Assembly: GCF_900090045.1 (NCBI RefSeq)
Contig: NC_041783.1
Location: forward strand, 770,001 to 834,000
From: Plasmodium malariae
Taxonomy: Eukaryota; Apicomplexa; Aconoidasida; Haemosporida; Plasmodiidae
Direction of reading: 5' to 3'
DNA: 64,000 bases
Below, in pieces: positions 21,470-33,333 of this stretch. The position numbers were made by a program, and so were the translations under genes. The notes beneath the pieces are model-generated. The model was not told the DNA's origin. It made no database searches and saw only the letters and a program-made list of their open reading frames with translations. Positions within the stretch are counted from its first letter, which is position 1. Each line of letters begins with the position of its first letter.

Positions 21470-23086
21470 TCACTTAACAATTATGGAGTAACATGTCTTT
21501 TTTCCTAATCTCAGTATTGCATAATAACTACTATTATTCTTCACTTGTACAAAATTTTCAATACTTAGAAGAAATTTTGGATCGTCTATAAGTAATTTAT
21601 TTAAATATAAGCATTTCTGACCAATTTTTTCTTTTGCTTCTTTATTTGTATTTGCAATTTCCAAATTTCTTAACACGTGAATAATATTTATTTTGTTATT
21701 ATTTAAATCGTTAGTATTAATTTCAATAAATGGAAATATTTTTAAATCATCTACATTTTCAATTTTATCAAATTCTTGATACTTCATCATTTTGTTCATT
21801 TTATGTATTTTATTTACAACTTCTTCTCCATATACATATGATGTAACACTATTTGCAAGTTGTGTTTTTGCCTTGTTAATTTGCTCGTCGTAAATACTTT
21901 GCATATTTCTTTCATCTACCTTCCTATTTACACTCACACTATCATTTACTACTTTATGAGTATAACTACACCTCCTATTAATTATGACTTGTTCATGTAT
22001 ATTCATATTTAAATTCGTTAACATATCAATGTAAGATTGCAATTTTACATCATCTATATTTCTTAAAAAATTCCAAAATAAATAAGGAGGATTAAAATTT
22101 TTATCAACCCATATGGGTAATTTCCTATTTTCATTAAATAATGATTTACTATATTTATTGTTGTTTTTATGTATTAATAAATTAGTTGTCAATCCATATA
22201 ACTGTTTGTTAAAAATATTTTGACAAAGTTCAATGCCGGACTGTATATTTCCCCATTGATCAGATCCACCTACCTGAATTAACGTTTGATACTTTTGAAA
22301 TAAATACAAGAAATCATAAGACTGTAATGTTACGTAATTCATATCTTTTAATGTCAAATTTTTGCATGACTTATTCAGAAAACATTCTTTTCTTAATAAT
22401 TTGTTAATAGAAAAATATTCTCCATATTTTAAAAAATCAATAATATTTATTTTATTATACCATAAACTATTTTTTAAAATTATTAATGAGCCTTTTGTGT
22501 CTGATTCGTATATAAATTCGTTATCTTCAAACACATTATTACTTCTTTCAATAATTTCATTTAATTTTTTTTCATTCATTTCTTTTTGAAGAAATAAACG
22601 AATAATATTACTTCTTATATTCTTTTCATTTTCATAAATTTCTTCATCTACTGTTCTTTTTCTTTCTACATTTTGAAATGAAGGATCTCCTATTTTTGTT
22701 GTACTACTACCTAATAATATTATTATGTTTGTATTATTATTTCGTAAAATACCTAACGTAATTAGAGGTATTAAATTACCTATATGTAAATATTTACAAT
22801 TTAAATCTATCCCAACATACACAGATTTTCTATTTTTTTTTTCTTTTTCCTTTTCATTTTCGTACAGTATTCTATCAATATTTTTTATATCACTCACATA
22901 ATGAATTAATTTTCTTTCATACAGCTTTTTTAAGGCCTTCGATTTTACTTCATACTCCCCTACTTTGTCTTCTTGAATTCTGTTACTAAAGCAATGCAGC
23001 GCACACCTTTTATAACCTCTTGCATGTTCAGGCCCACCAAAAAGTATAATAATTTGGAGCAGAGTAATACACGTGCTTATCATCAT
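21470..23086 (-). CDS. Tyrosine--tRNA ligase, organellar (apicoplast-type)
   Basis: Class Ic aminoacyl-tRNA synthetase of 538 residues that charges tRNA-Tyr. The HIGH signature is HIGN at 101-104, the tyrosine/ATP site GGSDQWGN is at 273-280, and the KMSKS loop is KYSKS at 311-315, where Lys and Ser are kept and Met is replaced by Tyr. The C-terminal part from about 440 has the S4-like RNA-binding layout (NKNKINIIHVLRNLEIANT, then GQKCLYLNKLL) of bacterial-type TyrRS. The N-terminus has a hydrophobic signal peptide (about 3-18) followed by a basic region, the bipartite leader typical of apicoplast import. The start is the ATG pair at 23086. It is divergently paired with the ICT1-like gene. 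Confidence 0.88.
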   Translation of the reverse strand: MMISTCITLLQIIILFGGPEHARGYKRCALHCFSNRIQEDKVGEYEVKSKALKKLYERKLIHYVSDIKNIDRILYENEKEKEKKNRKSVYVGIDLNCKYLHIGNLIPLITLGILRNNNTNIIILLGSSTTKIGDPSFQNVERKRTVDEEIYENEKNIRSNIIRLFLQKEMNEKKLNEIIERSNNVFEDNEFIYESDTKGSLIILKNSLWYNKINIIDFLKYGEYFSINKLLRKECFLNKSCKNLTLKDMNYVTLQSYDFLYLFQKYQTLIQVGGSDQWGNIQSGIELCQNIFNKQLYGLTTNLLIHKNNNKYSKSLFNENRKLPIWVDKNFNPPYLFWNFLRNIDDVKLQSYIDMLTNLNMNIHEQVIINRRCSYTHKVVNDSVSVNRKVDERNMQSIYDEQINKAKTQLANSVTSYVYGEEVVNKIHKMNKMMKYQEFDKIENVDDLKIFPFIEINTNDLNNNKINIIHVLRNLEIANTNKEAKEKIGQKCLYLNKLLIDDPKFLLSIENFVQVKNNSSYYAILRLGKKTCYSIIVK

Positions 23087-23142
23087 ACGGTTCGCCCATC
23101 TTATTTTGCGTAGGTGTACATGTATGGGGGGGGGGGATATAC

Positions 23143-23198
<56 letters not shown>

Positions 23199-23375
23199 GT
23201 ATATTATGTACATTACGTATGTATATTACGTATGCATATTATATATGTATATAGTTGTACACATGTAAAAAATGCACATATTCAAGTATTACCGCTTTCC
23301 CCTTTTCGAAATAAAAATTCGGCCTATCATGTTTTACTTATTCATTTATTTTTTTTTTAAATAAACTGCAAAGAT

Positions 23376-23406
<31 letters not shown>

Positions 23407-23888
23407 TCAAAAATGAGAAAGGCTATTTATTGGTTTGTTATACCAAGCAAATAGCCGAATAGCTTGTAGAGTGTAACTCTTCCAATTTATGTGAATAATT
23501 TTATGAAAATTGTTCATACATTTAAGCCCCTGCTAAAGTGAAGTGAGTGCATATAAATACATACATACATACGTACGTACGTACGTTGGCCTATCTCTCC
23601 TCTTTTGCTCTTAAATTGAATTATCTTTATTGCAACATTGTTTATACAATTACGACAGCGTGTTATTTTTATGTTCACTTAATTCGAACAAATAAGTTTT
23701 TTATTGACTATATACATGAACATGCAATAATTTATTAACATGAGGGAATTTTTGAACGTGAAATAAAATTTTAACAGCCGCAATTTTCTGAACATGTAAT
23801 AATTTTTTAACATCCGCGGATTTCTCACGACGCAATCACTTTTTTCATATTAACACTACTATAAAATGGACACTTAACTTTTGGAAGA
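23087..23888. promoter_or_regulatory. Shared divergent promoter region, TyrRS / ICT1-like
   Basis: About 800 bp between two head-to-head genes for organellar translation. It includes a G-run followed by a (TA)n tract (about 23126-23195) and a poly(T) run near 23380. No specific binding site can be named. Confidence 0.4.
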
Positions 23889-25285
23889 ATGTTTGAATTA
23901 AGCAAAAAGTTTTTTTTATCCTTTGAAATTCCATTCAGTCAAATTCAGAAAATTACAGCACGGTCATCAGGACCAGGGGGTCAGAGTGTCAACAAGGTTA
24001 AATAGGACTACTACCGATTGCACATTAGACTTTCTCATTAGAACATCTCTGCTTGCATATGAATTCGTTCACGCGCTTGCACACACATATACAAATACAT
24101 ACTTAAACATAAAAATATTTATACATGTACATTTATATGTGTGCGCATGTATACATGCCCTTATGAGCGTATGGACGTATGAACTAACACGATACATCCT
24201 TTTTACATGACTTGTTCATGCACATTTAAAAAAAAATATTTTTTCCTTTAAATTTTGTCTATTAAAAGGCTGAAACTAAAGTGCAACTTCGATTTAATGT
24301 TGATACTGCAAAATGGATCCCTTCAACTGTTAAAGAAAATTTGAAGTAAAATTTAAAATTATTTTTAAAGAGTGAGATTGTAGTTGTAAGTAGAAATGGA
24401 ATATTTTTTTTTTTTCTTTTTTTTCCCATTTTTTTTTTCAATTTTTTTCATTTTTGCTTCCTTATTACACATGTTATCTCCACCTTTATTACATTAATGT
24501 CAGAAAAATTTTCAAAAACAAACTGAACAAATCTAATGAGTTCATCATTGAATGTGAAGGTTAACAAGACATATATATTGGAGAACACATATGTACCCAA
24601 AATTTTAATATGCTATATTTTCCATGATATATATTGAAATGTTAAAAATTATGAATGTTTATATAGTTTACATTACTGCGTATCTTTTTACCGCTTATTA
24701 TTTCCCTTCTTTCTAAAAATAGAAACCTCTTCTCAGATATCGAACTACAAAATTTGTGCTGATAAATTAAAGGCTATTCTTGAAGAAGCAGAAGTAAGAA
24801 ATAGTAAATATTTTACAAAACGAATTTGTGACATTTTTTTTATTTTTATAAATTTTTTTTTTTTCGCTTATATGTACATGTTAATATATACTTTTGTTGA
24901 TGTACGCATGCGTATGCATATATATGTGTGTGCATGTAAGCACATTCGTGTATTGTATATGTTTATTGTTGTAAATAACGTGCATTTTAGAATTACAAGG
25001 AAAAGGTTAAGTACACAACTGTTAAAGATTTTATCAATCTTATTAAGTCAGACGAACAAGTAAGGCAGTTTATAGTTTTTTTTTTTTTTTTTTTCCATCT
25101 TTCCGTTTTTGCCTTTTTTTTAACTTTCCCATTTGTGTCCTTCCCTTTTTTTTTTTTTTTTTTTAATCATTTATTCTTGCACCCTTTTCACATGTTCCTT
25201 GTAGATAAAGAGATACAAAGATACACTAATTAATCAGAAAAAAAAAAGACGGGAAAGAAAATTTAATAGAAGAGATTACGACTGA
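23889..25285 (+). CDS. ICT1/ArfB-type peptidyl-tRNA hydrolase (GGQ release factor-like), six exons
   Basis: Reconstructed exons: 23889-23996, 24269-24345, 24504-24559, 24723-24793, 24991-25059, 25205-25285. All introns are GT-AG and the phases match, giving 153 residues. Residues 25-32 read RSSGPGGQ, the class I release-factor catalytic motif (GGQ 30-32). It continues SVNK, then AETKVQLRF at the spacing found in human ICT1, then KWIPSTV, KNKLNKSNEFII and ETSSQ, all in ICT1 order. The C-terminus is strongly basic (KKKRRERKFNRRD), as needed to enter the mRNA channel of a stalled ribosome. Expected role: rescue of stalled ribosomes in mitochondrion or apicoplast. The first exon has little room for a targeting leader, so an upstream exon may be missing. 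No exon is long enough for an ordinary ORF scan to show it. Confidence 0.85.
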
Positions 25286-25514
25286 GACATTATAATTGCA
25301 TCTTTAATTTTAAACATGAGTTTACTTTTATTTCTAAAATTCACTTAAATTTAAGTTTTAATTCAAATTTTAATTTTAATTTAAATTTAAATTTAAATTT
25401 TTTTTTTTTTTTTTTTTGTGATTTATAAAAATGTAAAAAGGGAGAAAAGGCATAATATTCTCCATTTTTACATGCGTAAATGAATTTTAAGCCTGTACTT
25501 TAGCTAGCTGCAGA

Positions 25515-26790
25515 ATGGATGATACTATTTTTTTTACACATTATATTAATAGTAGCTTTTTTGCAGTGCATATATTCAAAAATTAATACTAATATACCTC
25601 AATATATACATATATGTGTATATACATCATATGCATATGTACCTTTATTTTTTGTTTTTTCTTTCCTTCTATTAATTCAACGTTTTAAAGTCTAAAAATA
25701 AAATATAAAATAAAGTTTCGTATCTACACGTATACATAAAAATACATTTATTCATGTGCATATAGTATATATATATATATATGTATGTATATATGGTATG
25801 TAATTATTTATGCATGTATAACAAGTACGAGTTATTTCATATATTTGTTGTAAACAAAAATAGAAAATAAACAAGAACACTATAGAAATTGCTATTGAAA
25901 AGGTAAGCTATACAGAAATAGGTATATTTATATATGTATACTTATATATGTATGTATATTTGTATATGTATATTAAAAATTTCAAACAATAATTGGCGTT
26001 ATATATATATATATATATATATATATGCTATACTCATAAAATAGGGCAAAAAAGCATGAACTGTGTAGATATATATCATATAAGCACATATAGGCGCATA
26101 TATATATATATATATGATATACACACAAACGTATATATGAATGCATATGAGTAGAAGTTCTCCAGATGAGTTTCCAAATGCGCATTTTTAAATTGTTATT
26201 CCACTATTAAATACACATGAAATATTTATGAAATTGAAAGAAGAGCTTTTCTTTATTAGCACTTGTTTGTTGTACATACATATGTACGGTGTGTATGCAT
26301 GATATGCAAGTATTTTATGTATGCATGATATGTAAGTATTTTATGTATGCATGATATGTAAGTATTGTATGTATGCATTTTATGTAAGCATTTTATGTAT
26401 GCATGGTATGTATGTATTGTGTGTACGCATGGTACGTATGCATATATATTTTTTTTTTTCTTCTCCTTTTTTTCTTCACTTTTTTTTTCTTTCTTTTCCT
26501 TTTTTGATTTTTTTTTTTTTTTTTCCTTTTTCTTATTTTTCATTCGCTTTAACAAATTGGTAAAATTTTTAACCTATATATATAACTTAAATAATTCGTT
26601 AAAAATTATTTAAAAGGGAATTAAAAATGAAGATTATTTAAAATATACATTCGCGCACATATACAGAAGAGCTTGGGAAAAGGGGGTACTTGAAAAACCA
26701 CATAATAACAATAATATATTTAGCAGTATCAGTAATGTAAGAATAGAAAAATTGTATACATATATATACATATCGTATAGACATATGTAC

Positions 26791-26824
<34 letters not shown>

Positions 26825-27018
26825 CAAAATATGATCTTGACAAGATGGCTGAACAGTTATAAATTTTCAGTGACCTACATAATTACCTACTGTGTATATC
26901 TTCACATATGTATACACATGTGCATATATATATATGTACATATACGTGTATATATATATATATATATATTACTTCTCTGTTCTAGGTATATACAAATAAT
27001 AACATATACATGCATTAA
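25515..27018 (+). CDS. Candidate small spliced gene between the ICT1-like gene and Ran
   Basis: The core exon is 26617-26736, a 40-codon phase-0 frame (GIKNEDYLKYTFAHIYRRAW, then EKGVLEKPHNN) followed by GTAAGA. It joins in phase 0 to 26986-27018 after a TTCTAG acceptor and ends in a stop. Upstream, an exon ending IAIEK before GTAAGC (25886-25902, or from 25864 with another acceptor) fits in phase 0, and an ATG exon at 25515-25551 (MDDTIFFTHYIN) fits in phase 1. The model gives about 68 residues. The core is convincing; the first two exons are less so. No family recognised. The introns carry TA and TACATA microsatellites. Confidence 0.45.
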
Positions 27019-27150
27019 TATGCAGAGAGCTATCTAATTTTTCAACAGTATTTTTCTATCACATATTACACGTTGTACATTCTCCATTTTTCTCACACAT
27101 ATTCCAACGTTCTTCGCTTCCTATCAGCTTATACTACCATCTTGGTTCCC

Positions 27151-28262
27151 TTAATTTTCTATGTCCTCCTCATCAATGGCAACTGCGGCTGCTTGCTCTA
27201 ATTCCTTTTCAGCTTCTCTAACGATATTTAAATCAATTTGAAATTCCGGTGCCTTTGCATGTTCTCCGACAAAGATAAGATTTGGTTGATTAGACAACCT
27301 CCTAGCTAACCATAAAAATGGTTTTTCAAAATTATAATTCGATCTAGCTGATAAATCATAATATTGTAAATTCCTTTTTCTATGAAATTGTATCTGCCTT
27401 GATTTTACTTGTCTGTCCTTAACATCTACTTTATTACCAACTAAAACCATAGGAATTGTTTCACAAACTCTTGTTATATCCCTATACCAATTAGGTACAT
27501 TTTTATAAGTAATACGTGATGATACATCAAACATAATTATTGCACAATCACTTTTTATATAATATCCATCCCTTAACCCTCCAAATTTTTCTTGTCCTGC
27601 TGTATCCCATACATTAAATTGAGTTTTTCCAAAATTTGTTTGAAATTTTAATGGATGAACTTCAACACCAAGGGTTGCTATAAAGACGGAAAAATGAATA
27701 TATAAATGTAATGATAACAAAAAGAAAAAATATTACTATACATTATGGAATATTATAGCATTACACCTATGCAAAAATATATAAAAAGCACAATTCGTAC
27801 GGCTTCTAAGTACATGCAAGGACCAAACTTGTAAATATACACATAGAACATTTTGTGCACACATCAATTGAAGCAATTGTTTTTGCGTTTTTTCCCGCAT
27901 TTTTTTTGCGTTTTTTTCTACATTTTTTCTACATTTTTTTTGCGTTTTTTTCTGCATTTTTTCTGCATTTTTTCTGCATTTTTTCTGCATTTTTTCTGCA
28001 TTTTTTCTGCATTTTTTTTGCATTTTTTCTGCATTTTTTTTTGCATTTTTTCTGCATTTTTTTTGCATTTTTTCTGCATTTTTTTTGCGTTTTTTTCTAC
28101 ATTTTGTTCACATTTTTTTTATTTTTCCAATTCTTTCCTCTTACGAATATATTTTTTTTCGAACTCCCCCGTCAAGTGCCTTTTTACAAAGGTTGTCTTT
28201 CCAACACCACCATCACCAACTAATATAAGCTTATACTGAGGAATAAATTCTTGAGAATCCAT
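27151..28262 (-). CDS. RAN: GTP-binding nuclear protein Ran
   Basis: The small GTPase that drives nuclear import/export and spindle assembly. Exons are 28145-28262 and 27151-27677, joined in phase 1 across a proline codon (KKYI-P-TLGVE), giving 214 residues, the usual length for Plasmodium Ran. Motifs: P-loop GDGGVGKT at 17-24, switch II DTAGQEK, NKVD for guanine specificity, SARSNYNF, and an acidic C-terminal tail ending in DEEDIEN, which Ran-binding proteins recognise. The start is the ATG at 28262 ([11 protein letters not shown]). The intron (27678-28144) is largely an 11-12 bp minisatellite that creates long artefact ORFs on both strands. Confidence 0.97.
27900..28095. repeat. 11-12 bp minisatellite inside the Ran intron
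   Basis: About 15 copies of TTTTTTCTGCA with length variants (TTTTTTTTGCA, TTTTTTCTACA). On the transcribed strand it reads GCAGAAAAAA, a purine-rich array. It lies wholly within the intron. Confidence 0.9.
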
Positions 28263-29292
28263 TCTGATTATATCTGTTAAAAAGTCATAGAAAATGTATA
28301 CACATATATGAGCATGCACACGTGGGTATATATAAATACGTACATATATATATAAGAAAACAAAATGGGGGGGGAACAAAAAAAAAAAATTTTTAAACCG
28401 CTCAAAATTTTACACGTTCGAAATATGCACACTAGGAACGCATACACACAATACAAAGAATATAAAAAAATATAAGTACGATATATATATGTACATATAA
28501 ATACATATACGTACATGTAAATATATCCATATACACTTTAACTACTCGCACAACACACAAACGCAAAATTTAAAAAACTACATTAATGAAAAACATTGGT
28601 GAGAAAATTATCTTATTATGTAATACTATGTAAAAATGTTAAATGGTGCCCCTATGTACGTAAACGTTATATGGATATGTTAATAATGGTTATGGATATT
28701 GAAAACAAATGCGAAGATATGTGCTACAACTGTTTTATGTTCTCTTTTTTTTTTTTTTTTTTTTTTCTTTTTTTTTATCTAAACATGTATCTTAAATGAT
28801 ATTTCAAAATAGTGCATGAAAGTACTTCATCCACGTACATAAACAAATACAATGGAAATGTGCAAACGCATATATTATATATAGGCGCTAATACGTACAC
28901 ATATATATATTCATATAATATAAACAAATAGTTGGCAAGCTCGTATACATATATATACACATATGAGCATACACTGAAATAAACATACACGTGAACGACT
29001 CGGTAAATGATTATAGGAAATATACTATTACATATAAGTGTTTATGGAATGGATAAAAACTGTAAGTCCAGGGAGGAAACGCATATAAATAAGTATATAA
29101 TATAAATATATATTTATCCGTATATATGTATGTACGTAGAAACGTGCTTTTTTTTTTTCTCTTACTTTATAATAATATTTACGGTAATATGCTTAAATTA
29201 TTCAACGAATTTATTTTATGTTCTATTCTCAAGGTTTCCTTTTATTCTTTTTTTTTTTTATTTTAAAAAAGAATAAACAAAAGTATATATAA

Positions 29293-29338
<46 letters not shown>

Positions 29339-31402
29339 AAAATGCAATATATGGAGAAAAATGGAAAAATGAGAATGATTAAAAAAAATAATAATAAAAT
29401 AAAACAAAATTAAATAAAATGAACAATGAAAATGTAAGGGTAAAAATAATGGAGAAATACGCAGGAAAAATAAAATAAGGATAAAAAAAATAAAAATATA
29501 AATGTAAAATTAAGAAAAAGGCGCAAAAAGTTATCTAATTTATTATATATAAATATATACATAAATATATATATAAATATAAATATATAAAAAAAAATAT
29601 ATAAATATATATATAAAACGTTTTTAAAGAATAAGAAGAAATACATAAAAGGGTAACTGTCGATAATATTTCATTTATTAAGTAAAAAAAAAAAAAAATT
29701 ATACACTGTTATTTATTACAAAATATTCGTTCAATTTACTTGTTAAATTTTTATATGTAAAATTAATTAGTAAGAAATATTTTTTTACTTCTTGCATTTT
29801 GGTATATTGTACAAAAAATAGCTTATCCTTTTGGCATATACGTTTATATGTATGTATATGTATATGTATGTATATGTATATGTATGTATATGTATATGTA
29901 TATGTATGTATATGTACATTTATGTATAAATGTATAAATATATATATATGTATTCGTATAAATATATATATATGTATTCGTATAAATATATATATATGTA
30001 TTTGTATAAATATATATAAATATTACTAAAAGGAATGATTTACAATAATACGGCTAAGCAAGCTTAAAGTAGAAAAAAAAATGTTTTATATTTTTATTGT
30101 ACATAACTGTACACAATACATATTATATTGTTACTACACTTAGCTTAAGCTTTTTCAAGGATGGAACTTGCATTGTATAATAAATACATTACAGGTACTT
30201 ACAATTACAGATACTTACAATTACTGATACTTACAATTACTGATACTTACAATTACTGATACTTACAATTACTGATACTTACAATTACAGATACTTACAA
30301 TTACAGATACTTACAATTACTGATACTTACAATTACTGATACTTACAATTACTGATACTTACAATTACAGATACTTACAATTACTGATACTTACATTCGT
30401 AACGTACATACATAAATATATATGTACTTATATATATACATACATACTTATATACATACATACTTATATACATACATACTTATATACATACATACATATA
30501 TACTTAAATATACATAACATACATAAGTATATGTATTATATATATACATATATAAATGTATTAATCTTAAATACGTGCACCAATTTATATACGCAAAGAA
30601 ATAATTTTTTTATGCTTGCATTATCCATAGGTATTGCAAAATAAAAAGAAAAAAAAAAATTGTTATATTCAAATTAACAAGTTAAAACACCAGTAAGGTA
30701 TCTCGTAAGCTGTAATAAACGATATGATAATTAAATAAGCAGTTTTAGGTGTAATGAAAATAAAAATATAAATCAACGGATATTATGTAATCTCAAACTT
30801 ATGACAATTATGTATGGGCATTTAAGATTTTTTTCCCTTGTTCCTTTTTTTATTTATATATATATAAATATATGCTTATATATATATTATGTATGTACGT
30901 ATATTTATATATATGTATGTACGTATATTTATATATATGTATGTATACCTCTAAAAATACAAATGGCATAATAAGTGTACTGCAATATATGATTGCAGCA
31001 GCTCTTCCCAATGTTCTTACTATCATATGTTAGTATTGCCATATTTTTTTTTTTTTATCTATTGCTGTTGTGTTACCCCATATATATTATATCCGTCGTA
31101 TAACGTTTCTTTACATACATAGTTTGATAGTATGGCAAAACAAGATAAAGGGAAAAAAAGAAAAAAAAAAAAAAAGCTTGCAATGATAACTGTAATTAAT
31201 CATATAAACTATTAGTGCAGTTTACTTGTACGGTAAATACTTCATATGTTTGTACCGGTGTATATATTTTATATTATGTAAAAAGAAAAAAAATAAATAA
31301 AACGATGTTACGAAGTGTTTCACGTTCATATAAAATTTTTTAATTATTAAAATAAATGTATTTAGGAAATATAAGCTTTTTAATTTTACTAAATAGTAAA
31401 TT
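28263..31402. other. Long intergenic region, low complexity
   Basis: Upstream of Ran: (TA)n, TATG/TACA microsatellites, a 24-bp array at about 29930-30010 and a 16-bp array at 30190-30395. Short frames starting at 28997 (MIIGNILLHISVYGMDKNC) and 31131 (MAKQDKGKKRKKKKK, lysine-rich) are too weak to call as genes. Confidence 0.4.
30190..30398. repeat. 16-bp minisatellite
   Basis: About 13 copies of GATACTTACAATTACT with a T/A variant in the last position. Every copy contains CTTAC, which reads GTAAG on the minus strand. Intergenic. Confidence 0.9.
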
Positions 31403-31865
31403 ATGGCCTCAGGCATTTCTCCGCTGGTACACTTGCATGATTTACGTACGTTCGTACGTATCTATGTTATATTTATATACATACTACATTCATGTACATG
31501 CCATATTTTTACGGTCATCATATGTATGAACAATTCATATTTTTGCGTACACGATTTTTAAGTGTATACGACTGTGTGTACAAATCAGCTATTATGCTAT
31601 TATGCTATTATGCTATTATGCTATTATGTTATTATGCTATTATGCTATTATGCTATTATGTTATTATGCTATTATGCTATTATGCTATTATGTTATTATG
31701 CTATTATGTTATTAAACTATCATTCTATCACGCTATTATGCTTTATTCTTTTTATTTTAAATCTTACAATAAGGTGCCAGAAATGAGAAACATAAATGTA
31801 AAAATATTTTTTGTTTAACGATTTTAATTATGCTGTTCGAGAATTACACCGTCCGGTCAACTTAA
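31403..31865 (+). CDS. Candidate small two-exon gene with a minisatellite intron
   Basis: Exon 31403-31445 begins ATG and encodes MASGISPLVHLHDL with GC-rich codons, ending in phase 1 at a GTACGT donor. Exon 31774-31865 follows an AATAAG acceptor and continues in phase 1 (RARNEKHKCKNIFCLTIL, then MLFENYTVRST) to TAA. The model totals 44 residues. The 328-bp intron carries a CTATTATG octamer array. An alternative donor at 31856 would let this gene join in phase to the candidate exons at 32921-33158. No family recognised. Confidence 0.4.
31590..31735. repeat. CTATTATG octamer array
   Basis: About 18 copies of CTATTATG with occasional GTTATTAT variants, inside the proposed intron of the small gene at 31403-31865. 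Confidence 0.9.
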
Positions 31866-32504
31866 GATACATTGACTTCGGTTAGAATATGTTTGCGCAC
31901 GTAATACATTCAATAGACGATAAAGGGGGGAGGGAAAGTATACATACATACATACATACATACATACATACATAAATATATGCATACAGGCGGAATAACA
32001 TTAAGTATCTGCTGGCTATATGTTCTATTTGTATTGTTAGAAAAATATAAGAATGCGAAGTGAAATATGAATTATGAGAAATTGAAAGGAGTGTGACAGT
32101 ACAAATATGTTGTATCATAAAAGAATAAGGTAAATGTACATGTTTTTATTCCTTTTTTTTTTTTTTTTTTTTTTCCTCACCCATCTACTTTGCCGTTCTA
32201 TTATCATGTAATTTAAAGATAAAAAAAATTAGTGTTTTCTTTTTACAAAAGTGAACTATGCATAAATTTTTTTCCATTTTGGTTAAATATGAACTGTTCA
32301 TAATTTTTTTCTTTTTTTCTGTATTTTCAATTTTTTCTTTTTTTATTCCGTTGCTTCATTATACAATTTAAGTTCATTTTGAAAGAATTAGCTTATACGT
32401 GATTCGATAAATTGGCGTTTTTCAATATTTTTTACCACAGAACAAATGCTCTTTATTCTATTGACTTGCGATATGATACATATATTGAAAAAGAAAAACA
32501 AAAA

Positions 32505-32655
32505 TAGCAAATTGGTAAAATGGAATAATGCCATAATGGCAAAATGGTAAAATGGAATAATGGCAAAATGGTAAAATGGAATAATGGCAAAATGGTAAAA
32601 TGGAATAATGGCAAAATGGTAAAATGGAATAATGCCATAATGGCAAAACGGTAAA
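32505..32655. repeat. 24-bp minisatellite
   Basis: About five copies of a 24-bp unit (GGTAAAATGGAATAATGGCA plus AAAT). Intergenic; long minus-strand His/Phe/Pro ORFs here are its shadow. Confidence 0.85.
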
Positions 32656-32910
32656 ATGCAAAAGTTCAAAAATGCAAATAATAAAAAAAAAAAAAGAAAT
32701 TTAAAAGCTTTTTAAAATTTTTCTTAAATTTAAAAATAATAAGCAAAGGTTATGCAAATAAGCTGTCTTAAAAGTGAAACATGGATGATGAAGAATGGAA
32801 GATGGAAAATTAAAAAGGGGAAGGGGTTATTTTTATATATTTTTTTTTTCTTTCGCTAACAAAATGAGCATAATTTATTTTAATGAATTTAAAATAATTT
32901 ATCATTTCGC

Positions 32911-33158
32911 ATGACAAGGTCAGGAAAAAATTCTCTGAGGCAAGTCTTACGGTGAGATATATTCAATTTTTGGAAGAATACTATATCCACTTGTCAAACG
33001 TGGGGGGGGGGGAAACTACAACTCTTTTTTTTTGTTTTTTTATCCTTGTCAGTGCTATCCTTTGTTTGTTTCTTGCTCAATAAAGAGCAAAATATTGGCG
33101 ATGGGTTTATCATGTGGTAGATGTATGGAACCGGCATGCCGTTTCCTACGTTGAATAG
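32911..33158 (+). CDS. Candidate small gene or downstream exons, convergent to MLH1
   Basis: Exon 32911-32951 opens MTRSGKNSLRQVL and ends in phase 2 before GTGAGA. Exon 33086-33158 continues RAKYWRWVYHVVDVW and ends AVSYVE before TAG. As one gene this is 37 residues, aromatic and basic. The first exon is also in phase with the end of the 31403-31865 model, so the two may be one gene. Splice sites are reasonable but unproven. Its 3' end lies 175 bp from the MLH1 stop, tail to tail. Confidence 0.35.
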
Positions 33159-33333
33159 TTCTTGCATTGTTCATCCTTCGATCTTCGTTCTTCATTCTTA
33201 TTTCTTCGTTGTTCATTCTGCATCATTCATTGTTTTTTCCCCTCTCTTTTTGTCACCTCTTCTCCTGTTCTCCTCCTTACCATCGCTCAGCAGGCCCATC
33301 TTCCTCGGTGTTAGCTACATACGAATAACTGCA

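Noticed and set aside
27736..28239. Long Lys/Asn and Phe/His/Cys ORFs across the Ran intron
   Set aside because: They are produced by the intronic minisatellite, and the Ran exons on either side define this as an intron.
30190..30398. Regularly repeated 16-bp units, considered as a CRISPR-like array
   Set aside because: Units are directly adjacent with no unique spacers, in a eukaryotic genome; a simple minisatellite.
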